Assembly (NCBI GenBank): GCA_900321855.1
Contig: ONXS01000003.1
Coordinates: forward strand, 1-62,301
Origin: an uncultured Eubacteriales bacterium
GTDB lineage: Bacteria > Bacillota > Clostridia > Lachnospirales > Lachnospiraceae
Direction of reading: 5' to 3'
Length of the DNA: 62,301 nt
The notes beneath the pieces were generated by a model that ran no database searches, had not been told where the DNA came from, and was given only the letters and a program-made list of their open reading frames with translations. Both the position numbers and the translations under genes were made by a program. Within the stretch, counting starts at the first letter, position 1. Each line of letters begins with the position of its first letter. Shown here one piece after another: positions 24,970-32,914 of the stretch.

Positions 24970-26045
24970 TGAATTTTCATCTCCCCATAATTTTTTCCGT
25001 CTGCATCCATAAATGCCACACCATTTGTAAACGGACAATAAATCTTGTCTCCAATCTGATATGCACATTCTATCATATTTTCATACGCTGTAAACTCTCC
25101 GATTTTTGCTCCCTCTTTGTCATAAATGACACGTTCCTCATTATTTACTGAATAAATATAAGAATCCAGCACCACATACATTCCAACATTCTCTGCAATT
25201 TTCTCTTTCGAGCCATCTGAAATATTTAGTTTATACATATTATTTAACTCATCACTGTAGTAAATATATTGTTCATCGTTATCCGCAAGAAACACTTTAC
25301 AATCAAGCGGCAAAGCCTCCTCCTTACCCGAATTTAAGTCTACTTTTATCAGTTGTCTAATGTCATTGACGTAATAATAATTATTTCCAAAGATTGCTCC
25401 CCACGGAAACTTTCCTATATTGAAATGGGTGTATCTGATGTTAAATTCACTGTCTAAAATATAGGCATGTCTGTGGCTCTGAACTTTGATATAATCATCA
25501 GACAATATACGGATATACATATTCTGGGCATCATCATCTACCGCCTGCTCTGGCGGCATATCATCAGGAATGTTATTTTGAAAAACAACCTCTCCGGTAT
25601 CATAATCCTCAATTCGTCCGAGATACTCATAAGTTCCATCTCCATTATACTTTTCATCATTGATGTTCTGATACATTTTGTTTCGAAACACAAAATACTC
25701 TCCCCATCCCGTATTTGCCTCACATGACTCACTCTCATGCGAACACGAGGCATCCCTGCAAATAATAGTCAGTTTCTGCTGGTCCTTGACATCTTTTCTC
25801 GACACACGATAGAATTTCTTGCCCATTCCCTCTCCAAAGCCATATCCAAAAAAGATATAGTCATCATTATAAAAAGCACCATTTCCATTCAGATATTTCA
25901 CTTCCTGCATCTTGCCATGCCCTACAAATAATGGATGTTCTTTTTTCTGCGTGTCAGAATTTTGTCTCTCCGAAACAATAACTGCCACTGCAAATACAAC
26001 AATAGCAATTATCAGCCCTGCCAATACTTTCTTTCCTCTGCTCAT
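24966..26045 (-). CDS. Membrane-anchored extracellular protein with propeller-like repeats
   Basis: The product is 359 residues from ATG 26045, behind AGGAGG. A short basic tail and one transmembrane helix (VLAGLIIAIVVFAVAVIV) anchor it, with the rest outside. The body has recurring blocks with aromatic doublets (DDYIFFGYG, NNYYYVNDIRQLIKVDL, EQYIYYSDELNNMYKLN, DSYIYSVNNEERVIY) spaced about 40-50 residues, typical of DUF5050-like beta-propellers. Three cysteines (ICRDASCSHESESC) could form a disulphide. It leads the ABC-2 operon and is translationally coupled to it, so it may bind the exported ligand or sense envelope damage. That role is inferred. Confidence 0.75.
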   Translation of the reverse strand: MSRGKKVLAGLIIAIVVFAVAVIVSERQNSDTQKKEHPLFVGHGKMQEVKYLNGNGAFYNDDYIFFGYGFGEGMGKKFYRVSRKDVKDQQKLTIICRDASCSHESESCEANTGWGEYFVFRNKMYQNINDEKYNGDGTYEYLGRIEDYDTGEVVFQNNIPDDMPPEQAVDDDAQNMYIRILSDDYIKVQSHRHAYILDSEFNIRYTHFNIGKFPWGAIFGNNYYYVNDIRQLIKVDLNSGKEEALPLDCKVFLADNDEQYIYYSDELNNMYKLNISDGSKEKIAENVGMYVVLDSYIYSVNNEERVIYDKEGAKIGEFTAYENMIECAYQIGDKIYCPFTNGVAFMDADGKNYGEMKIQ

Positions 26046-26221
26046 AACCTTATACCTCCTGCAATTTACTTTTCTAAGTGGTGTTTTCTGTTTCTCATTT
26101 TGCGAACATTCTTGTATCACCATTTCCTTGTCTTATAGATTTTGTACATTTCGCAATATACTATTCTATTAAGCATATTATATATCGTATAATACTATTT
26201 GTCACTGTATAATATACACAA

Positions 26222-26261
26222 AAACCCACTTGTGAAATTGATACATTTCACAAGTGGGTTT
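26222..26261. terminator. Bidirectional terminator at the end of the agr region
   Basis: A perfect 16-bp stem (AAACCCACTTGTGAAA with TTTCACAAGTGGGTTT, 8-nt loop) is followed by TT on the minus strand within a TTTTTG run, and by CTATTTTC on the plus strand. It lies between the agrB end and the propeller gene promoter region. Confidence 0.9.
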
Positions 26262-26287
26262 CTATTTTCAATACATATACATATAAA

Positions 26288-26455
26288 TTACAATCCGTAA
26301 TCTATCAGTTTAGCAAAATAATCACAGCCAAAATCAAAAGACATTCCGCCATACATAATAGCCTGTTTCCAGTGGTAAAAATCTTCCAGTTCCAACTATA
26401 TTCTCTTTTCCCGATGTATCAAATCCGTCCTCTGTTATCCCATTCAGACATAAAA
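26288..26455 (-). pseudogene. Possible gene remnant, broken by frameshift
   Basis: No intact gene lies between 26046 and 26497. On the minus strand, however, two consecutive frames read like protein: NGITEDGFDTSGKENIVGTG then RFLPLETGYYVWRN, followed after a shift of frame by MYGGMSFDFGCDYFAKLIDY ending GL and a stop at 26288. The balanced composition is unlike spacer DNA nearby. I do not recognise the family. It could equally be chance coding-like sequence; confidence is low. Confidence 0.3.
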
Positions 26456-26497
26456 AATAAACAGAATATCTGCTTTACCAGATACCCTGTTCACTTT

Positions 26498-27067
26498 TTA
26501 AATATTACTGCTGAGTTTCCCAACAGTTAACGATAACCCCAATGTAAATTCTGCGATTATAATACACAGAACGATTTCTCTCATTCCCATAACAAATAAT
26601 AGTACAGCCATCACATCTTCTAATCCAAGCATAATAAGTGTTCTTTTTCTATACACAATTTTCTCGATATCATCCAATGGCTTATTACTTGTCTCCACAG
26701 GAGAAAGCAACACTATTACGATATTGGAGAGTACGAATAATGCAAGTTCCAAATAAATAGAAAACTCGCAATATTTGATTGCAGAAAGTGCTGACAGTAT
26801 AACTGTCGATGTCAAAATATAACATCGAATCTGCGAAGTGCAATGATAACCACCTGCATATTTTCTTATCAGCATAAATGAAATTACATATATAACGCTT
26901 TGATATAACTCCCCCATCAATATTCCATATAATATGGTAAGACCAATATTTACAAATGTCTGTAATAGTTGTTTCATACCATAAAAATAAATTTCGTAAT
27001 CTTCATTTTCTACAACCTGTGTCTTGACCAGTCTCCTTGTCAGACTTTCTGCAACAAATTCAATCAT
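26498..27067 (-). CDS. agrB: AgrB-like accessory gene regulator protease
   Basis: The product is 189 residues from ATG 27067 (AAGGAAG upstream). AgrB is an integral membrane cysteine protease that cuts the C-terminal tail from the AgrD pre-peptide and forms the thiolactone ring. The catalytic pair His75 and Cys82 is seen in GGYHCTSQIRC, with the same 7-residue spacing as His77/Cys84 of Staphylococcus aureus. Hydrophobic helices fit the family. The start ATG overlaps the agrD stop by 1 nt (TAATG), so precursor and processing enzyme are translated together. Here agrB is last in the locus instead of first. Confidence 0.95.
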   Translation of the reverse strand: MIEFVAESLTRRLVKTQVVENEDYEIYFYGMKQLLQTFVNIGLTILYGILMGELYQSVIYVISFMLIRKYAGGYHCTSQIRCYILTSTVILSALSAIKYCEFSIYLELALFVLSNIVIVLLSPVETSNKPLDDIEKIVYRKRTLIMLGLEDVMAVLLFVMGMREIVLCIIIAEFTLGLSLTVGKLSSNI

Positions 27068-27210
27068 TAGAACTTCCTTAATTTCTTCAATTCTGCTGGT
27101 GCTTTTTCCTGATGAAAATACCATGTACAATGCTTATTTGCACTGTCTTTTGCTGCCTGTAATGCAGCTCCTGCAAGAACCTTTTCTAAAATTTTGTTGT
27201 CTTTTTTCAT
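27067..27210 (-). CDS. agrD: AgrD-like cyclic-peptide autoinducer precursor
   Basis: The 47-residue pre-peptide was found by translating the gap between agrC and agrB. It has a basic amphipathic leader (KILEKVLAGAALQAAKDSAN), a core region around Cys28 (HCTWYFHQ) and an acidic/Pro recognition tail (EKAPAELKKLRKF), the three-part plan of AgrD. By analogy with known systems the ring would be the five residues CTWYF closed as a thiolactone from Cys28 to Phe32, with a variable exocyclic tail before it. AAGGAG lies 8 nt before ATG. The stop overlaps the agrB start. Leader trimming sites cannot be read from sequence. Confidence 0.9.
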   Translation of the reverse strand: MKKDNKILEKVLAGAALQAAKDSANKHCTWYFHQEKAPAELKKLRKF

Positions 27211-27273
27211 ATCAATTTCTCCTTTCTGCTCAGTAAATTCATTCTACCAAATAAAAGAAGTTTATGCGAAAGA

Positions 27274-27313
27274 TTGTAAAAAATTACATATGTTTTTGTA
27301 AAAATTTACACAT
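27274..27313. promoter_or_regulatory. Tandem direct repeats ahead of agrD, candidate AgrA sites
   Basis: Two 18-nt direct repeats, TTGTAAAAAATTACATAT (27274) and TTGTAAAAATTTACACAT (27296), have a 22-nt period, about two helical turns, as LytTR regulators prefer. They lie upstream of a TAGAAT -10 candidate for agrD and overlap the agrC stop codon. The -35 region is poor, consistent with an activator-dependent promoter. Confidence 0.6.
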
Positions 27314-28574
27314 ATAGCAATATATTTACAATGAAAATATCTTTATCCTGTCTAAAACTAAGAATCCCCTCATATTTATTTACCACGGATTGAACGCTTG
27401 AAATCCCAATTCCATGAATAGATTTATTTTCTTTTCTCGTCTCGATTTTTCCGTCAATCTCTTTTAACACTGAATCAAAACGATTTGAAATTCTAATTTT
27501 TAAACAATCCTTTTCATATTTCACTTTAATATCGATATATTTATTTTCTTGAAGTCTTTCAGATGCTTCAATAGAATTATCAAGTAAATTACTAAATATA
27601 ATTACAAAATCATCATCTTCAATCTTTATATCTACTGGTATAAAGATATCAGCACTTACCTCTATCCCTTCTTCCTTAGCCACGCTCAACTTATAATTAA
27701 TCACACTGTCTAAAGCAATATTTCCCGTTGTAGCAAAAGTATTCTTGTGATTTAATTTCTTATCAATTTTAGATAAGTATTGAAGAGCTTTTTTATTTTC
27801 GTTCTTTTCTATCATCTGTTTTAAAACTAAAAGTTTATTTTTCTCATCATGTCTAAATTCTTTTAAATCCTTATCATTCTTCTGTAACAATTCTGACTGC
27901 TTATGGTAGTACTCCTTCTCCCTCTCTTCAAATTCTACTTTCATTTTTGCCAAATAAACTTCTGATAATGAATCATACAAATACACCATTACAAAATTCA
28001 GCATCAATACACAAATTAATGAACTAAAAAGAATTTTTTCACTAACATTCTTTTGTCGAAATACTAATAATTCCATATAAAATGAAAATGTGGTAATCAT
28101 AAACATTGAAATCACAAATCTTTTTGGAATATAAGTTTCTTGTTTTAAATTTTTTAGTTTTGACATAAAAATAGTCATAATCCATAATATAATTTCTATC
28201 ATAATCATCGCATTAGAATTCTGATAATCAACTCTTTCTATTTTTCCAAAATCGCTAATTTTCAAAATAAATGCCACGACTGCCTCAGATAAAAACATAC
28301 AAATAATAGTTATAATTGTAGCAATCAATTTTCTGATAAATATTTGATTATAACATAAGGCGATTAATAATGTTGTAATCGTATTGGATATTAGATTTAC
28401 AATGGGATAACTTCCCCAAATTCCCCACCATATACCTGCACCCAAACGTAATAAATATGCTAAAATCAAGAGACTTTCATCTTTATAGTCTCCCTGAAAA
28501 AACACATGCATAAAACGATAAATGACATAAATCTCAAATATATTCGTACAGATTAACACTATTGTATTTAACAT
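27306..28574 (-). CDS. agrC: AgrC-like sensor histidine kinase, GHKL family
   Basis: The 422-residue protein has about six transmembrane helices in residues 1-200. A dimerisation/phosphoacceptor region follows with His242 in EFRHDEKNKLLVLKQ, then a GHKL ATPase domain (N-box NLLDNSIEAS at about 325, G-box SIHGIGISSVQSVV near 393). This is the HPK10 group that senses cyclic peptides. It should bind the mature AgrD peptide at the cell surface and phosphorylate the LytTR regulator encoded 1 nt upstream. The start is ATG 28574, immediately after the agrA stop, so the two are coupled. Confidence 0.94.
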   Translation of the reverse strand: MLNTIVLICTNIFEIYVIYRFMHVFFQGDYKDESLLILAYLLRLGAGIWWGIWGSYPIVNLISNTITTLLIALCYNQIFIRKLIATIITIICMFLSEAVVAFILKISDFGKIERVDYQNSNAMIMIEIILWIMTIFMSKLKNLKQETYIPKRFVISMFMITTFSFYMELLVFRQKNVSEKILFSSLICVLMLNFVMVYLYDSLSEVYLAKMKVEFEEREKEYYHKQSELLQKNDKDLKEFRHDEKNKLLVLKQMIEKNENKKALQYLSKIDKKLNHKNTFATTGNIALDSVINYKLSVAKEEGIEVSADIFIPVDIKIEDDDFVIIFSNLLDNSIEASERLQENKYIDIKVKYEKDCLKIRISNRFDSVLKEIDGKIETRKENKSIHGIGISSVQSVVNKYEGILSFRQDKDIFIVNILLYV

Positions 28575-28575
28575 T

Positions 28576-29298
28576 TTACCAGTTCTCTCTTTCTGTCATT
28601 TCCATACACTGTTTGCGAATTGCCGAGCGTCTGGACTGACTGATTGAAAACACTTCTCCATCCATCATTTCTACTTCCGTATATCTGACTTTAGCTATGT
28701 ACATATAATTTACAATCACAGATTTGTGAATAAACAAAAAATTATAATTTTTCAGTTCGCTATAGATTTGCTCCATAGAGCCATAAAATGTATCCTTCCC
28801 CTTCTTACTAATAACGTGTACCTTACGAACATCTTTCTTGAAATAGATAATATCATTCAGCGAAATTCTATAATGTTCAAATCCTTTTTTATAGGAGAAA
28901 ACGAATTGATTATGTCTGTTTAATGCTATAAATTTATCTATAATCTTTTCTTTTATCATTTCCTTTGTAATCGGTTTTACCAAAAAATTAATTGGTCGAT
29001 AATCAAACAACTCCATGGCATACTGTGTTTTTGACGAAATATATGCAATCTGAATATCCTGATTATTCAACTCTTCTCGTATAAATTTGCCAATTTCAAT
29101 TCCACCCATATCTGGTATTTCAATGTCCAGAAACAATATGTCATACTCCGTTCTCCTCATCTCTTCGCACAAACTCTTTCCACTGATAAAGGTATCTGTC
29201 TCACATTCTATATTTTGTTCTTCGAACAACTGAATTACCATCCGTTCCACAATACCACATATATTGACTTCATCATCGCATATCGCTATATTTAGCAT
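28576..29298 (-). CDS. agrA: AgrA-like LytTR response regulator
   Basis: The product is 240 residues from ATG 29298, behind GGAGG; a longer frame lacks a ribosome site. The receiver domain has acidic pocket CDDE at residues 7-10, phosphoacceptor Asp58 in LFLDIEIPDMGG and Lys in VKPITKEM. The C-terminal half (about 135-240) is a LytTR DNA-binding domain, with IIYFKKDVRKVHVISKKGKD and the NFLFIHKSVIVNYMYI strand. LytTR proteins bind tandem 9-bp half-sites about two turns apart, matching the direct repeats at 27274-27313. It is the first gene of the agr locus. Confidence 0.94.
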   Translation of the reverse strand: MLNIAICDDEVNICGIVERMVIQLFEEQNIECETDTFISGKSLCEEMRRTEYDILFLDIEIPDMGGIEIGKFIREELNNQDIQIAYISSKTQYAMELFDYRPINFLVKPITKEMIKEKIIDKFIALNRHNQFVFSYKKGFEHYRISLNDIIYFKKDVRKVHVISKKGKDTFYGSMEQIYSELKNYNFLFIHKSVIVNYMYIAKVRYTEVEMMDGEVFSISQSRRSAIRKQCMEMTERENW

Positions 29299-29456
29299 TT
29301 CTCTATCCTCCGTATGACTTCCAAACATTATATTTTTATAACATATCGCAAATTTACTGTAAATAAATTTTAGAAAACTTCGCAAAATGCAACAATATAT
29401 GATACAATTATATAAATATTATGAATTGGAGGAAAACACCTCTCAGGTGGTGTTGT

Positions 29457-29690
29457 ATGAACTACATGAAAAAATTAAAGCAGATTGCCGCACTCGTAAC
29501 CATTGTTGTCATTGTTCTTCTATACCTTACAACACTGGTTCTTGCACTTATGAATAACTCATATACCCAGAAGTTTTTCACAGCATCTCTATTTGCATCG
29601 ATATTTATTCCTGTTATTATCTATCTGATGTTTTGGATTGCAGGTGTTCTAAAAAAATACAATCCAAACAACGAAGAAAATAAATCATAA
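29457..29690 (+). CDS. Small membrane protein, two helices
   Basis: The product is 77 residues from ATG 29457, behind AGGTGG. Two hydrophobic helices (AALVTIVVIVLLYLTTLVLAL and SLFASIFIPVIIYLMFWIAG) are joined by a short polar loop, with a basic N-terminus and an Asn/Glu/Lys tail. The ribosome site can pair with CACCT just upstream (29437-29449, 3-nt loop), which may lower its translation. It is divergent from agrA. No family is recognised; similar small proteins are common beside housekeeping genes in Lachnospiraceae. Confidence 0.7.
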   Translation: MNYMKKLKQIAALVTIVVIVLLYLTTLVLALMNNSYTQKFFTASLFASIFIPVIIYLMFWIAGVLKKYNPNNEENKS

Positions 29691-29711
29691 CTGTCATTGC
29701 CACAAACTATT

Positions 29712-29863
29712 AGAAACACGCTTTATGAGTTTCTCAAGTTGTCGCGACATTCGCCAAATGCACATACAAGTATGTCTATTTGGCTCATTGTTTGCACAAA
29801 TAAAAAGGCGTTACAGCTCAACTCAAGTTCTTTCTGAACCCTGATTCGCTGTAACGCCTTTTT
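29712..29863 (+). other. Structured intergenic region with several hairpins and a terminator
   Basis: Four hairpins follow each other. They are AGAAAC/GTTTCT (29712), the perfect palindrome TGTCGCGACA (29740-29749), a 7+6-bp interrupted stem with outer arms GCCAAAT/ATTTGGC (29753-29784), and a 16-bp terminator (29802-29863). This is much structure for a simple 3' end, so the region may encode a small RNA or be a decayed repeat. No coding frame is convincing. Confidence 0.4.
29802..29863. terminator. Bidirectional terminator between the small membrane protein gene and purA
   Basis: A perfect 16-bp stem (AAAAAGGCGTTACAGC with GCTGTAACGCCTTTTT) has a 30-nt loop that can itself fold (GTTC/GAAC). 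T-runs follow on both strands. Confidence 0.88.
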
Positions 29864-29943
29864 ATCTTTTATTTATCTCAGCGTGAAAATCGCCTCTGAG
29901 ATAAATGCTCTTCAAGTATGAAATTGTTTAGAAAAATCAAATC

Positions 29944-31230
29944 TTAGAGACTAGACTCTCTCTTGATAATCTCATGTCTGCCCGGACCATTTGATACCAT
30001 TGTGATTGGTGTATCAAGTTCTTTTTCAATGAACTCAACGTACTTTCTACAATTTTCTGGAAGGTCCTCGTATTTCGTAATTCCTCTGATGTCTGATTTC
30101 CAACCTGGTAATGTCTCGTATACTGGTTTTGCTTTTGCAAGTTCTACTGTTGTTGGGAAGTCTTTTGTAACCTTTCCATCAATCTCGTAACCTACACATA
30201 CTTTAATCTCATCGAGGTATCCCAATACGTCAACAACTGTGAGTGCAACTTCTGTAGCACCCTGAATCTTACATCCATATCTTGATGCAACACAGTCAAA
30301 CCATCCCATTCTTCTAGGACGTCCTGTCGTAGCTCCGAACTCTCCGCCGTCACCGCCGCGTCTTCTGAGTTCATCAGCCTCTTCACCGAAAATCTCACTT
30401 ACGAACTCTCCGGCTCCAACAGCACTTGAGTAAGCCTTAACAACTGTCACGATATTCTTAATCTCATATGGTGGAATACCTGCACCGATAGCTCCATAGG
30501 CAGCTAATGTCGATGAAGATGTTACCATTGGGTAGATACCGAAATCTGGGTCTTTTAAAGAACCTAACTGACCTTCTAATAAGATATTCTTGCCCTCTTT
30601 AATTGCATTGTGCAAATATGTAACTGTGTCACAGACATATGGCTCAACCATATCTCTGTACTCATGTAATGTCTCTAATAACTCATCTGGGTTGATGGTT
30701 GGCTTGTGATACATATGCTCTAAAATGACATTCTTCTGCTCACATACACGCTCAACCTTTGCCTTTAATACTTCCTCGTCAAACAACTCTGAAACTTGGA
30801 AACCAATCTTTGCATATTTATCTGAATAAAATGGAGCAATACCTGACTTTGTAGAACCAAATGAATTCTTACCGAGTCTTTCCTCTTCATACTGATCAAA
30901 TAAAATATGATAAGGCATTAAAATCTGTGCTCTGTTTGAAACTAAAATCTTTGGCTTTGGAACACCCTTTTCCACAATAGAATTAATCTCTTTTACAAGA
31001 TAAGGGATATTGAGTGCTACGCCGTTACCGATAATTGATGTTGTATGATTGTAAAATACACCAGAAGGTAATAAATGTAATGCGAATTTACCGTAATCAT
31101 TGATGATTGTATGTCCTGCATTACTTCCTCCCTGAAATCTGATGATAATATCAGAATTCTCAGCGAGCATATCTGTAATCTTACCTTTACCTTCGTCGCC
31201 CCAACATGCTCCAACTATTGCTCTAACCAT
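29944..31230 (-). CDS. purA: Adenylosuccinate synthetase
   Basis: The product is 428 residues from ATG 31230, behind AGGAGG; 17 upstream in-frame residues have no ribosome site. PurA joins IMP and aspartate using GTP, the first step from IMP to AMP. Visible signatures are the P-loop-like GACWGDEGKGKITD at residues 7-20 (Cys where many homologues have Gln or Asn), GNGVALNIPYL, the IMP-binding FGSTKSGIAPFYSDK with catalytic Lys/His environment, and GRPRRMGWFDCV. Length is normal. It is a single gene. A terminator-like hairpin lies 33 nt upstream of the start. Confidence 0.97.
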   Translation of the reverse strand: MVRAIVGACWGDEGKGKITDMLAENSDIIIRFQGGSNAGHTIINDYGKFALHLLPSGVFYNHTTSIIGNGVALNIPYLVKEINSIVEKGVPKPKILVSNRAQILMPYHILFDQYEEERLGKNSFGSTKSGIAPFYSDKYAKIGFQVSELFDEEVLKAKVERVCEQKNVILEHMYHKPTINPDELLETLHEYRDMVEPYVCDTVTYLHNAIKEGKNILLEGQLGSLKDPDFGIYPMVTSSSTLAAYGAIGAGIPPYEIKNIVTVVKAYSSAVGAGEFVSEIFGEEADELRRRGGDGGEFGATTGRPRRMGWFDCVASRYGCKIQGATEVALTVVDVLGYLDEIKVCVGYEIDGKVTKDFPTTVELAKAKPVYETLPGWKSDIRGITKYEDLPENCRKYVEFIEKELDTPITMVSNGPGRHEIIKRESSL

Positions 31231-31262
31231 GTTATCTTTTTCCTCCTTGAGATAAGTGACGC

Positions 31263-31314
31263 AAAAAAAGATATGCGCCATATTTTTGCATTATTAATAT
31301 AGCACATATCTTTT
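31263..31314 (-). terminator. Terminator or attenuator immediately before purA
   Basis: AAAAGATATGTGC pairs with GCGCATATCTTTT and is followed by TTTTTTTGC on the minus strand. The loop is about 24 nt and AT-rich. It ends the mrp-lepB-lepB operon, but stands only 33 nt from the purA ATG, so the purA promoter must lie inside it or purA is expressed by readthrough. Confidence 0.7.
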
Positions 31315-31335
31315 CATAAGTAAAGTAATGTAATT

Positions 31336-32220
31336 TTATTCTTTCTTTCTCTTCTCAATGATTAAGTCTGCTGTCCTGCTTGCAAGATAAACCATAAGTA
31401 CGCCAATATATAAAATAAAAGCTCTGTGATATAATTTTGTGATTGCAGCAATCCATGCCATAATTCCACTCCATTTTTTTGTAAACCGTATCATCTTATA
31501 CTGTGGAGTATTTTCTCTCATGATTTCTCTCACAATCTCATCTTTTGCTCTCTGCTTTCTATAATCCTCGCCTTTTAAATAGTTCTCCAGATTATATCCG
31601 TCTTCGTAAATTCTCAGATAAGAAATTTTCTTTTTCTTTGTCTCTGACTTTTCTGTCACCTCTGCATAAAAACTGACCTTTTTGGCACCTATTTTTAATT
31701 CTGATATAGATTCTATTTTTTCTAATTTTCCCATCGCTATCAGTTCTTCCATTGTCGTTGTTTCAGAAATCGAATCTACCACATGTTTCATATTTGCAAC
31801 CATATAAATAAGAGTGGCAATTTTTTTCTGTCCCATTCCGGCAGGGTTTAAAAGATACATCTTATCTCTGAGTTTATACCAAAATGCTGACACTTTTAAT
31901 TTATAGAGCTGACCATTTTCATCAATCATAAATACATGAAACACATTGTCAATCCAGATACAAATGTGCAGCATCATAATCATGAACAAAATGATAAAGC
32001 CTCCAAATAAGATTGCACGGTAAATCTCAGGTGAAATTTTTCCTATATATTTTACATACAAATCCAACAACAAGACCAAAACTGGAAATAATCCCACCAG
32101 TTCCAGAAGGTATGTTCCCGGACCTTTTATACTTTTATTATTTTGTTCCAGTGCCGAAAAAGAAAATACAATATTTTTCTTCTCTTGTTTTATCTCTTTT
32201 TTCTTCTTGTTTACAGCCAT
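31336..32220 (-). CDS. Unrecognised membrane protein downstream of signal peptidases
   Basis: The 294-residue protein has a basic cytosolic N-terminus (MAVNKKKKEIKQEKKN) and a helix pair near residues 38-58 and 68-90 (LLELVGLFPVLVLLL and AILFGGFIILFMIMMLHI). A long charged cytosolic region follows, then a C-terminal segment ending in KRKKE. The pattern resembles a membrane protein with a PH-like or stress-responsive cytosolic domain, but I do not recognise a family. It begins 17 nt after the second signal peptidase gene and is last in that operon, so an envelope role is likely by context. Confidence 0.72.
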   Translation of the reverse strand: MAVNKKKKEIKQEKKNIVFSFSALEQNNKSIKGPGTYLLELVGLFPVLVLLLDLYVKYIGKISPEIYRAILFGGFIILFMIMMLHICIWIDNVFHVFMIDENGQLYKLKVSAFWYKLRDKMYLLNPAGMGQKKIATLIYMVANMKHVVDSISETTTMEELIAMGKLEKIESISELKIGAKKVSFYAEVTEKSETKKKKISYLRIYEDGYNLENYLKGEDYRKQRAKDEIVREIMRENTPQYKMIRFTKKWSGIMAWIAAITKLYHRAFILYIGVLMVYLASRTADLIIEKRKKE

Positions 32221-32237
32221 TTCTTACCCCTGCCATA

Positions 32238-32900
32238 TCACTTCAGTTTCTTAAAGGATGGTGACCAGCGAACAATCGCCTTTGCGATAATTGCTTTCTT
32301 TTTTATTGTTCCCCAATATCTAGAATCGCTTGAATTATCTCTGTTATCTCCCATCATAAAATACTCACCATCGGGTATCTTATAATCACTTATATGAAAT
32401 CCATCGTCTCCATTATATTCTGCTATACATCGATATTCCGGATTGTAATAATATTTTCCCGGATTAATGGTCCATCCATTTAAATAATCTTCTTCGACTG
32501 CCTCTCCATTGACAAACAATACATTATTATCAATCGTAATTGTATCTCCCGGCAGACCAATCACCCTCTTAATATATCTCTTATTTTCATCTACAGGTGA
32601 CCAAAAAATTACAATGTCTCCTCTTTTCACATCTGAAAATACATAGGAAAGACGATTGCCAAGCACTTTGTCTCCGACAAGAATTGTCTTTTCCATCGAC
32701 TCAGATGGAATTCTTGCATTGATTAATATAAAATTATTTACAACAAATGCAAACAGAAATGCACATACAAAGACCATAATCCAACTGATGACTTCTCTGA
32801 TAACTGCTTTCTTTTTTTCCTGTGCCTTTTTCTCTGCACCTTCTTGCAAATCTTGTTTTGAATCTTCAACTACATCGTTTGTTTCTTCTAAATTATTCAT
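32238..32900 (-). CDS. lepB: Type I signal peptidase (second of a tandem pair)
   Basis: The product is 220 residues from the ATG at 32900; a frame extending to 32951 would overlap the end of its neighbour without a ribosome site. One N-terminal membrane anchor spans about 38-60. The catalytic dyad is Ser68 (IPSESME) and Lys111 (RYIKRVIGLPGD), and the C-terminal box is MGDNRDNSSDSRYWG. It cleaves signal peptides from exported proteins at the outer face of the membrane. A divergent paralogue lies directly upstream with a 14-nt gap. The two differ most in the N-terminal cytosolic tail and the substrate-binding loop. Confidence 0.95.
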   Translation of the reverse strand: MNNLEETNDVVEDSKQDLQEGAEKKAQEKKKAVIREVISWIMVFVCAFLFAFVVNNFILINARIPSESMEKTILVGDKVLGNRLSYVFSDVKRGDIVIFWSPVDENKRYIKRVIGLPGDTITIDNNVLFVNGEAVEEDYLNGWTINPGKYYYNPEYRCIAEYNGDDGFHISDYKIPDGEYFMMGDNRDNSSDSRYWGTIKKKAIIAKAIVRWSPSFKKLK

Positions 32901-32914
32901 ATTTTTACCACTTT

